Shown one piece after another: positions 23,819 through 33,377 of a DNA stretch of 64,000 nt. Position 1 is the stretch's first letter, and every line of letters begins with the position of its first letter. The notes under the pieces were generated by a model that was not told the origin of the DNA, made no database searches, and worked only from the letters and a program-made list of their open reading frames with translations. Made by a program: the position numbers and the translations under genes. Location: NCBI RefSeq assembly GCF_009727055.1, contig NC_052350.1:42043523-42107522 (forward strand), in the 5' to 3' direction. The DNA comes from Benincasa hispida. Lineage: Eukaryota; Streptophyta; Magnoliopsida; Cucurbitales; Cucurbitaceae.

Positions 23819-24841
23819 CTTTACATTTTTTTTTATTGCGGTCATTCTTTTATTTCTAACTTCATTTATTGTTTTTCTATGTATAAAAGCCAATTCTTTG
23901 ATTCTTTGTAAATGCAAATTTTTTTGTATTGCGTTAATTATAATTCTTTGTATACTTAGTTAATTTTCAATACAACTAAGTAGCAATTCTTTCAAGTATG
24001 CCTTAGCCTTTTTTTTAAATTTTTTTTTATTATCATCCTTTGTCAATTTTGCGATGTTCTTGATCTTTTATTTTGCGTTATTCATTGCGCTACCATGATG
24101 TATAATATGTATACACTTAGTAACATACCACACCTTGTATTTTGTAACTAACACTTAATTAATTCGTAGCTATAGCAATACTTTACCTTTTATCTTTCAA
24201 AATTCTACTCAAACCTTCTTTTTGAAATTTTGTCTAAGTGTTTGTCTATTCTGTCCAAACAATGCAATGAGAACCTTGCCCATCTCTAAATTTGGGGGTG
24301 GGGAAGGTCTGAGCAGATGAGATCAAGTGATGTGGTCATTAAGAAAAATGTGTTCATCATCTCCACAGAAAAAAAAAAAAAACATATAAACTCCAATGTC
24401 AGCGCAAGGGAAGCCTAAAAAACAATCTTAACCTGATAAGAGTTAAGTTGTGAAAGGAACCTGCTCGTAGTTGGATGTTCGCATGATACCCGTGGAAGCA
24501 AGCTAAAATGAAGGGTATAACCATGATCAACAGTCTCTAATAAATGACATAAAGTTTGACCACCGCATCCAAATGCATCAAGTTGTCTTGACAAGAAGAG
24601 GTAAACATTCTTTTTAAAAAATCTAGAAAAGCATTTTTGAGCAGAAATTTGTTGTATAGAAGAATAAAGTAGGGCTTTGCTAGGAATTTTCAAGGATAGA
24701 AAGAAATTGCGATGTTAAGTAATGTGCCTAGGTGGAGCATTGGGAGCAACCAATCGACGCAAAATTTAGGATAGGAATTGAGCAATATTGCCTTAGTAGA
24801 AGATATGATTGAGGACAAGAATATATCTAAAGTTGAGGGTG
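23819..24841 (+). other. 3' noncoding region of the Athila-like element
   Basis: T-rich stretch (23820-24290), an internal polypurine-type AAATTTGGGGGTGG at 24290-24303, the conserved block at 24434-24517 and, directly before the right LTR, AAAGTTGAGGGTG (24829-24841), the likely plus-strand primer tract. Confidence 0.62.
24434..24517 (-). repeat. Conserved 3' block shared with the Athila element
   Basis: About 85 bp, read on the minus strand as 'cttcattttagcttgcttcc', 'acgggtatcatgcgaacatc', then 'caactacgagcagg' and 'cctttcacaacttaactc'. It matches the blocks at 55649-55740 and 55785-55868 in the other element. In all three, the block is antisense to its element and lies some 0.3-0.6 kb upstream of the 3' LTR. 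Confidence 0.75.
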
Positions 24842-26776
24842 TGATAACTTATAGAAATACAAGTTATTTATACTGTTTTATTTAGATATTACGACCAAAA
24901 GAAAGGAAAGTTGCATCAATTGTATGGAAATTAGCTAAGAAATGCGAGAATTATAAATTGTCGTCAATACACCCACTGACACCATTGCAATGGTAGAAAA
25001 GAATATTTCAAATTTGTTTTGTAGGAAATCAAGTCACCGTATGCGTTCATGGCTCAAGATAATCTGAACAACGCATCTACGTCGCATTGCGCCCATCATT
25101 TAGGAATGAATAGACGATCAATGCATTGACGGCGCATGCGACAATCGATCAAGAGCTAAACGATTAACGCAATCTCAAGCCCATATGGTAATAAAAAACA
25201 ACACCGCATGCAGGCAAACGGTCGAAGATGTAAAGAGCAACGCAATTGTGGAGGATTCTAACGCGTGTACAGCTGACCATTGTGCATTTCTGACGAGACT
25301 GATTGCATAACAGAAGGAATATTCACTCCACCATTTCAGGAACTGCCTTAACAATACAGTGGAGACCATAATGCAGAGAGTCAAAGCTTAACCTATAAAT
25401 AGCTCCGGCCATTCCACTGAGAAATTATGCTTGAATATAGAGAAAAGTGTATATATTGATCTGAGAGAGAGACTGGTTGAGCGACTAATCAGAGTAGATC
25501 CGGGAAGAATTAAGAGACAAGGCCAAGAGGTGAGTCTGAGGGCATGAATCCTTCCCATCCCCGGCATTGAAGCTCTGTATGAAGGTCACTTCTACCGGAC
25601 GAGCAAGCCTGAGAGGGAAGCTCTTCTCTTTATCTACTCCACACGCCGGCAAGCAAAACCACCGTCCAAATCTGTGTCAAGATATTGACACTCTTCTGTA
25701 TTTGTTTCTATCTCTTTATCATCAATTATATTCATCTTCTTAGTCTATCATTCACACCATGTATCAGATGCTTAATTCTATAATTAAATGTTATGATCAT
25801 TTTCATCTCTATCTCTTTGCCTATTTTCGTTCATCCATATTTCACTTTCTCCACGATGTTTTCTTAATCCCTTGGATAATTAGCAATAATTGAGCAAACG
25901 AATTAATTGGGTTAAGGAAATAATTAAGTTTAGTCAAAGCATGCTAGACGACATCTTCACCTGTGAGAGCAGAAGTGAAGATGCCATTCCCCCTATTGAG
26001 AGAGGATTGGAAGAATGTGTTCACTAAAGCGAGAAGTACTTCAAGAGATGGAAGCAACCTTGCGTTCACCACGTTCATCCCTGTTTCACCATAGAGATAT
26101 GGGAACGCGGCCGATCACCGAGAGGTGTACGCCAAGGGAAAACGGAACCTTAGTTGTATCTTTAACGTAATTAATAAACTTGCGATGTTTGTACTAATTA
26201 TTCTTTCTCCTTCTGATTCATCCATTAAGCCTTGCCATCGCATACCACGATCCTTTGTATAAACTTCACAGTCAGTCTCGAACTTAGCATCATGTATATC
26301 ATGTATCTTGTATCTTGCATCATGTTAGCTTAGGTTTATCGCACTTTATTTTATTACCGCAACTTTAGTTTATCTGCACAAGTTTACTTTACCACAAGTT
26401 ATTTTCCTGTACAAGCACACAATTTTTATTAATTGTAAAAACCTCGGTCGCATATATCACAAATGTAACACATTAACAACAACAATCCCTGTGTTCGACC
26501 TCGGATCACTTCGAGAAACTTGCGTTGGAATTATACTTGGTTTCAACGCAAGGAAACTTGTGACAACGCATAGCATACTACAAGCATTTCATTAATAACG
26601 CACACATCTAGAAGTAGTATCGCATAAAGTGTCAATAAGAATAACACAACATCCACACTCCATCTCCATCTTTCCAAATCATCAAGTTTATGGCAACATG
26701 AGCTCGTATGATTCACATTCATCATTATCCATATTTGTCCATATGCTTATTTAAAGAACATAAAATCAGCGTTACA
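24842..26776 (+). repeat. Right (3') LTR of the non-autonomous Athila-like element
   Basis: 1935 bp, TGATAACTTATAG… to …CAGCGTTACA, followed by the TSD copy CCTGC. It holds the segments missing from the left LTR. It also starts with the hairpin sequence, with one stem base changed (G to A) relative to the left copy. Confidence 0.83.
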
Positions 26777-26781
26777 CCTGC

Positions 26782-28222
26782 ACCCACTTACTATGAATGA
26801 CTTCCCCTATTCACCTTGTTATTGACCCATGCAAACATTTTCCGAATGGAGTAGTCGCAATAAAAGTGACACGAAGCCGAGCATGAATCTTAAGGTGTGA
26901 ACTCCTAGGGACGTAAGAGCTAATAATATATCATATATACTATTAATCTCCTACTGAAGTATTCTGAATGTTTGAGTATATTCTTTTATTTAAGTATATT
27001 CTGGCTAAAAAACATCCTAAGTCTATGTGGTTTATCCAAGTAGTTTATATTTGGATTTTAACCTACGATATTTGAGTGATAAAACCATTTTATTACCTCA
27101 TACTGCTCACGCATGTTCATAAAATCGACTTATCAACGCTCAATAATTCAGCTATAATCCCCAAGTAGTAGGTATTCCATAAACCGTCAACTTAAGTACC
27201 TCCAACCTTAAACAAGATTATAGACCAATTGAGTTTGTAACCAAATTTTTTTAAGATAACGACATATCTTAACTATTAAAACAAGTTATTATTTGTTAAT
27301 CCTAAGTGAGCATGCTTCTTATCTTTGTTATAGATTTTAAATGTCTATCCCATTTTATAACACTTTATAAAACTGTAGATATGTTATAACATACATCAAA
27401 CATTCTACAATGTAATATAAAAATTATATTAAATACATGAAACTCTAAACCATGTATACTATATATTATAACATATTATAACATACTTTCAATGCATGAT
27501 ACATGCTTCCTATGGTTGAATTTTAAATCTATGACATACTTTATGCATATAAAAGATTTAATTTAATTAAACATACATTCATAATGTATAAATAATTAAA
27601 CACAGACTGAAATGAACTGGTTTTGGCATCCTAAGCAAGCAAACAAGCTAACTATTACATTAATAATTAAAAAACATCCTAAAGCCTTTGAACAACTTGA
27701 ACTAACCCGAATTGAATGTGTACCACCTGAATCGGACCTCCAAGGCTTCAAAATAAGCTGAACCGATAAAAAAACAAATTGAACCGCACCACCAAGACCT
27801 GAGCCGGTCAAACCGGTTCAGTTGAACTGCTAGACATTTGGCATGTGTGTGAACTGGGCTGGGATGAACAACATCGCAAGCTTCATCCAACATTACAATG
27901 CCAATGGATGAAGAACAACGTTGCAACACTGTGAAGGTAGCATTGCAACGCTATCTCACCTTCAATTTTGGAATTTTGCTGCTGAGCTTGCTTTGGATTT
28001 TCTTCAATTACAATCTAATTGGACCTCTAATGACTCTAATAAAATTACACTTAATCACACATTAAGGCCTATAAACAAAGAGCCAATTACAAAAATTATT
28101 TGCAAATTAAACAAAAATTTAGATGCCAAAATCAAAATTCATCCATTTCAGCAACCATTTCATGCAACTCATGAAAAACACCCACCGTGCTAAAACTAAC
28201 GTAAATTGAGTGCTTAAAACAT
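26782..28222 (-). mobile_element. Copia-B 5' leader, part 1 (next to PBS)
   Basis: Reverse complement aligns with 47392-48790 of the plus-strand copy throughout, including the 'aaccggttcagttgaac'-type repeats near 27800 and the 'gcatgttacatgc' AT-rich stretch near 27300-27500. No conserved reading frame is seen. With part 2 the leader totals about 1.9 kb. Confidence 0.78.
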
Positions 28223-28236
28223 GCTTTGATATCAAT
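28223..28236 (-). other. Copia-B primer binding site, initiator-tRNA-Met type
   Basis: Minus strand reads TTGATATCAAAGC directly next to the LTR edge, a decayed form of TGGTATCAGAGC, the complement of the initiator tRNA-Met 3' end used by most plant Copia elements. Confidence 0.65.
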
Positions 28237-28665
28237 TGATAGAGTTGACATTCAACAAACAGAAGCAATTAAGGATCTAAGCACTCTAACTACATCAATT
28301 TTAGGCAATTAGCATGTATTTTCATTGTTTTCAACAAATTAAGGTTTCAGAATTATACCTTTGATGTTTTCACTGAATTTGATTGATTCTTTTCAAAATT
28401 CTTCTTCAATCTCAATAGTAGACCACCAACAAAGTCTTCTATACTAAACTCAAGCCTTATATCGAAGTGTGCTCTCCAAATTATGTGAGAAAAGGATGAG
28501 TTTTTTTTAGTTGAAGATGTGAAAATCAGAAAGAACACTAGCTGGAAAAATCTATCAAATATGTGGAATTGCATGCACCCCAAAATTCATGAAATAAGTT
28601 TAATTTAAAGAACTTATTCATGCACTTTAGAATTCACTACAATTTGACACACATTTTCCATTTAG
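28237..28665 (-). repeat. Truncated 5' LTR-B of Copia-B
   Basis: About 430 bp matching the 3' part of the solo LTR-B (7123-7550). It ends at about 28665, where block X begins, so the rest of the LTR is lost. Confidence 0.75.
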
Positions 28666-29446
28666 ACCCTTTCGATTTCGATTTAGGTGTTATGATTTAG
28701 TTTAAAACTCGCGGGTTTTTATGTATTTGTAGTTTAGACTCATTATGAAGTGTTCAAATTGGGGTTCAAGGTCGTTGTAGATAAGATTATTCATTTTGAA
28801 CACCATTTAAGTTTCAAATAAGATTTTGAACTAAGTTCTAACCTTGGAACTTGAATGTTATTATTTTAATAGTCTCTTGATTGTTTCAGAAGTACTTTTA
28901 AAACGCTTCGGTAAGTAGAATTCTACCTATTGGGATCTTTTTTTTACGTACTAACGTGATCCTTGATTTACTTATTTGTTCAAATTGTTGTTTTCTACTT
29001 ATTTGTCCAGATTGTTGGTTTATCTACTTTGTAGGTGGGAGAATAGTCCCTAATTCCAAAAATTGACATCGAGAAACTTGGGAAGACATCGTTGAACACT
29101 CTTCATTTATCTTCAGCTTATTTTTAGTCATTTTAACCATTTTGCAATTCATTTATTTTGAATTCTATTCTTGTATTCAACTTAGCATGTATACTCTACT
29201 TGTTCAATGTAGAATATATGTGTATACTTCATGGTTGAAAGTAGTAATTTGTTGTTTAAACCATATGAATAGAGATGTCCACGGGGCGAGGCGGGGTCGG
29301 AGATGGCTTTTCCATCCCTCATCCCCGCTACCTATTCCATTCCCCATCCCCACAAATTCTCCGTCGGGATCCTCGCACGGAATTTTTTCCCGTTTGGATT
29401 TTTCTACCAAAAAAAAATAATAATTAACTTAAATCACTATATCAAT
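28666..29446 (+). repeat. Block X, right copy
   Basis: Direct copy of 9898-10690, diverged by scattered substitutions and continuing into the complete hAT MITE. A short conserved frame (LIPKIDIEKLGKTSLNTL, about 29050-29110) exists in both copies but is not recognised. Confidence 0.75.
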
Positions 29447-29866
29447 TTTTTTAAACTTAAATAGTTAAATATCTCACTATATGTGACAAATATATGATTA
29501 AAATGTTTAGTTTTCATAATTTCTAAAAATTAAAATTTTAATATTACAACAATATAATGTAATCTCTACTTAATAAGAAATAAATATATCAAATAAAAAG
29601 TTATATATACATACATACGTACATACATATATACGCCTATTTATATATGTGTATATATATATATATATATNNNNNNNNNNNNNNNAAACCTTATATAAAA
29701 ATTAGATATGTATAATCGGGGTGGGGTCGGGGAATATATTCCCCCTCCCCCTCCCTATTTAACCAACCGGAAAAATTTTCTTCCCGCTCCCTCCCCTATT
29801 CCCCATCCAATAAGAGAATCCCCACTCCGGCGAGCCCTTGTCCCACGGGTTAAATGGACATCTCTA
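29270..29866. mobile_element. hAT-type MITE with 8-bp TSD
   Basis: Terminal inverted repeats TAGAGATGTCCA / TGGACATCTCTA. Flanks are CATATGAA (29262-29269) and CATACGAA (29867-29874), 8 bp with one mismatch. G/C-rich 'ggggcgaggcggggtcgg'-like subterminal sequence at both ends, AT-rich centre with a TA microsatellite and 15 Ns (29671-29685). No transposase. Confidence 0.82.
29671..29685. other. Assembly gap (15 N)
   Basis: Run of N inside a TA microsatellite within the hAT MITE; length is probably nominal. Confidence 0.95.
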
Positions 29867-29874
29867 CATACGAA

Positions 29875-30405
29875 GTTGATTTGGATGAAAAATATATTTT
29901 ACTTTGGTTTTGGAGTTAAATTATTATTCAATTTCTCTTTTATGACTTAATGAGGATTTGTGAAAGCAATTAAGATTTTATTTTGTGCATGTACAAGTAA
30001 AAGAGAAATAATATTGATTTGATCGTGCGTAAGCAGAAATATATATGCATATATGTATGTATGTATGTATATATATATGTATTTATGTGTGTGTGTGTAT
30101 ATATATATATTTTCAATGACAAAATGATGAAGACATTTAATATCAGATAATTACTGGCAAAAAGTAGGTGAAAAACCAATATCAAAGATGACGTTCAATA
30201 TCGTTGAAAACTGAAATTAAAGATAGTATTGAAGAAAACTGACATTGAAGATAACTGGTATTGAAATCTTGGTAATCTATAATGTCGGTTTAAAACTGCA
30301 TTAAAGACATTTTATAACACGATTTTCGATGTCGGTTTTCAACCGACATTGTACCCCTATAATGTCAGTTTTAAACTGACATTAAAGCCCAATTTTTTAG
30401 TAGTG
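29875..30405. other. CACTA right end and subterminal repeat region
   Basis: (GTAT)n/(AT)n microsatellite at about 30040-30110, then several direct and inverted copies of an 'aatgtcrgtttaaaactgacatt'-like unit (30190-30390), then the TIR ending TAGTAGTG at 30405. Confidence 0.7.
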
Positions 30406-30912
30406 TGCTCTCATAGGTAAAAGTTCACAACTCACTTAGGATTAAGGTCAAGTCACCTATGGTCATCCTAGTGAAATGTAAGTTTTTTCTAGTAACGGTG
30501 TTGTAAAGAGAGATTCAACATTTCGTGGTTCGGTCTTATACAGACTCTTTGTATAAGATACCCCATTCATATGTCTCCACATGAATGATCAGAATCAAAT
30601 CATTTGTAATACTTTACAACAATGGTAATAATTAAAATGGAGGTTCGTATCCATAATGTCATTAGGATATGGTACCCAATCTCATCTATCTACTACAGAC
30701 CATTCAGGTTATTACTTAAACATGATCCACTTGTATGTCTCTACATACATGTTTAAGATTAATCAAATAATCTTGAATCTTAGTTTATTGGTTTTGGGCT
30801 AATGCAATTAAATATCAAATAAAATAACATTTATTCTATGAAATAAATAATATGTTTGTACAAATGATTTACAAACTACAAAACCACGAGATTTAGGGTA
30901 TCAACTCCAACA
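30406..30912 (-). repeat. LTR-A, right half of the CACTA target
   Basis: Continues the LTR-A fragment at 2004-2170 without gap or overlap apart from the TSD, and runs to the LTR edge (…GGTATCAACTCCAACA, reading TGTTGGAGTTG on the minus strand). Confidence 0.78.
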
Positions 30913-31846
30913 ATACCTTCTCTTTTAAGTCAGTTACTAACTTAAACAAAAGGCTAAAACGTTAGAAGCAACACACTTTTTCTTATTTTTCCTTAACCGT
31001 ATAAAAGTTATCAATGCGTATTAGTCAGATATACATCAATTTTAAACAGTAAAGAACATTTCTAAAACAAACCAATTAAACAAACATACTTCAATCCTAA
31101 ACTCACCATCCTAAATCCTCATTTAAAAGGTGATTAGTTCATGTTACAATATCGAAAAACTAGAAAACATCAAATAACATCAACAAATTCATAATAACAA
31201 ATAGATATGGTAAAGATTTGAAGCATATAAGTCTTTTTGTTATAGTAATGATTACGAAGGATTATCTTGTCTGCTCCAATTTTAAAGGCGTGATTCGTTG
31301 TTCTACAACTCTTTTTTCTACATCCTAATAATCTTCAACTACATTTTTTTGTCACCTTAAAAAAACATATTTTCTTTTTTAGTTATTTCAAGGCTAATTA
31401 GGCCAAATTGTCCATATAGCATGTATCTATTAAAATCTCCAAACACTATAAATATAAGATAATCTACTGGCTCATAAGTGAGTTCTTTGTTTTACATACA
31501 TATTATTGAGGTGTGTTTTGCTCTACAAATGCTCAATCATCTTCTAACATTCTTGTTCTTCGAACTTTGCTAAATTGATGTTCCCTAACAAAATAAGTCC
31601 AATTAGCACAAATTAAGTATCAAACACTCAAACTTGATTCTTTTAATGCCTTTAAATCAATAGAATCCATAAAGAAAAAAAAGGTTCTCAAAGACGTTAA
31701 TCACAAAACAAAGATCATTCTAGTAGTTTAATTAACATTGAAGCATTAAAATTCTATCATCAACATAGGCAAATTACATCTTAAAAGAGAATTAATAACT
31801 TGCTTTTAGAGACTTATCACACTCCCTAAGATAAAGTATCTTATTG
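30913..31846. other. Intergenic, nothing recognised
   Basis: AT-rich single-copy-looking sequence without long frames, RNA genes or element ends. Confidence 0.4.
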
Positions 31847-31854
31847 CTCGTCCT

Positions 31855-32385
31855 TAGGGTTGTTCAAATAACCTGATAACCCGAACAACCCAGACTATCC
31901 AACCCAAAATGTAAGGGTTGGATTGGGTTAGTTTTATTCTTGGGTGATTGGGTTGGGTTGTGGGTTGTTAAAAAAAATTTGAGTTGACTCAATCCANNNN
32001 NNNNNNTATATATATTCTTTTTTGTTTAAAGTTTGATTTCTTTGTATTGATTAATTTTTGAATTTTTTAATATTTTTCTTTTAAAATTGTTATGATATTT
32101 GTTTTTGTTTAAAGTTTATAATAAATATCATAAATATTTGGTATTTAGCATATTAATTTCATGAGATTTTAGTTATTAGTCATGTGTTGTATATAAATTT
32201 ACATATTTTTCATTAAAAATAAAAAAAAAAGTTATAACCCGACAACCCAACCCAACCCGAATTTTAAGGGTTGGGTTGGAAACTTTATTTGAATCATTTG
32301 GGTTACCAATCAAACCAACCCAAATTTTCGAGTTGGTCCAAAAAATACTTTCAAATTTAACCCAATCCAATCCATGTATACCCAA
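31855..32385. mobile_element. hAT-type MITE with perfect 8-bp TSD
   Basis: Flanked by identical CTCGTCCT at 31847-31854 and 32386-32393. It begins TAGGGTTGTTCAAAT and ends …GTATACCCAA (imperfect inverted match). Subterminal GGGTTGGGTTG / CAACCCAACCC repeats are frequent, the centre is AT-rich, and 10 Ns lie at 31997-32006. No transposase. Confidence 0.75.
31997..32006. other. Assembly gap (10 N)
   Basis: Run of N beside a TA run inside the second hAT MITE. Confidence 0.95.
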
Positions 32386-32393
32386 CTCGTCCT

Positions 32394-33377
32394 TGTGTAG
32401 TGCTAAAACTTTGGAGAAAACTTTCAAAAGCCAATGCTTTATCCAACAATATCAAATAATAGAATCAAATCATAAGTTCAATTAAAATAATCGGCTGTGG
32501 CCTGCTAATTTTTAAATCTACCTTGGCTCAATATCTCTCTGTCATTCTTCTATACATATCGAAAGTTTCACTTATTCTTAAGATTATCTAATCCTTAATC
32601 TACTAACAAGTAAATAATAGATTTATTTGTTAGTATTTTTATTTATATTGGTGTTTGATTGATAGGTATTTATAAAAGATATAGTAGATATCCATTAAAC
32701 TCTGATGTAAATGTGTCAAACCTTCTTATTTACAAATATATCGATGTAACGACAAATAGTTAAATCATCAAATACACGACAACGAATTAAAAAGAGAAGA
32801 GAAAATGGTGGAAAGAAAGTGAATTCAAAGTCTCAAAGTAATACTACCGTTTTATTATTTTTCTTTTAAAAAAAGTATAGGTCATCTCAACATGCATCGA
32901 GATCTCATTTGCTTGAGATATTGTCAGAAAACACGACATTGCTCTTCACGATATGTCAGTCTCGTGTGGATATCGTATTTCGCAGGATTCAAACTACCAT
33001 AATAATCTAATAGATTTAAAAAAATAATAATAATTTGGAAATCCTAATATTGATTTTTTGGTTTTGATTTTTGAAATATAAAAGGAAATGTGGGTAGGAG
33101 TAGGACAAGATGGTGAAATGGCAGAAGTTGATTGGTTGGGATGAAGAGAAGTGGCAATGCTTGTTCGTGTTTGTTGATGGTGAGAATTAGAAAAGAGGGT
33201 GAAAGTGAAGAAATTCAATTCCTAAACTTTTATTTTTCTTTATTTTTCTTTCCTTTCCTATTAACTTCACCAGGGAGCGTTCCCCAATTTTTCTTCTTCG
33301 CAGACAAACGCACTCTCAGCGGCGAAGAAGCAACGGGAACATCTAATTTTCCCTTTTGAATCAAATCGGGCTGTGAG
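32394..33377 (+). other. Upstream region and probable 5' UTR of SEC62
   Basis: No coding frame recognised. The last 200 bp (T/C-rich leader, 'gcagacaaacgcactctcagcggcg' near 33300) look like a plant 5' UTR. No clear TATA box was fixed. Confidence 0.4.

Larger units (their letters stand above)
18854..26776 (+). mobile_element. Non-autonomous Athila-like LTR retrotransposon, 7.9 kb
   Basis: LTRs begin TGATAACTT and end AGCGTTACA. The 5-bp TSD CCTGC is perfect (18849-18853; 26777-26781). A tRNA-Asp primer binding site follows the left LTR, and polypurine tracts precede the right one. There is no protease, RT, RNase H or integrase anywhere inside. The only gene is a degenerate frame (21080-23818) with a lysine/glutamate-rich region and a 'putative plant transposon protein' (PF20167-like) domain. 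PBS, 3' noncoding block and LTR start resemble the Athila element at 53718-63737, so mobilisation in trans by Athila proteins is a fair inference. It is inserted in the leader of Copia-B. Confidence 0.82.
2171..30405. mobile_element. CACTA (En/Spm) DNA transposon, 28.2 kb with nested insertions
   Basis: The left end reads CACTACAAGAAATATGGG and the right end, read inward on the minus strand, CACTACTAAAAAATTGGG; similarity continues for about 35 bp (…GGGCTTTRATRTCA). Subterminal copies of a 'aatgtcggtttaaaactgacatt'-type repeat lie inside both ends. The flanks CAC (2168-2170) and TGC (30406-30408) sit where intact LTR-A copies have CGC, as expected for a 3-bp target duplication in which each copy lost a different CpG base. 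Rejoining the flanks gives continuous LTR-A. Net of nested LTR elements, about 6 kb is its own sequence. No transposase (TNPD/TNPA) frame was recognised, so it is probably non-autonomous. Confidence 0.78.

Noticed and set aside
32176..32427. Overlapping frames on both strands near 32200-32480
   Set aside because: They arise from the GGGTTGGGTT-type subterminal repeats of the hAT MITE.
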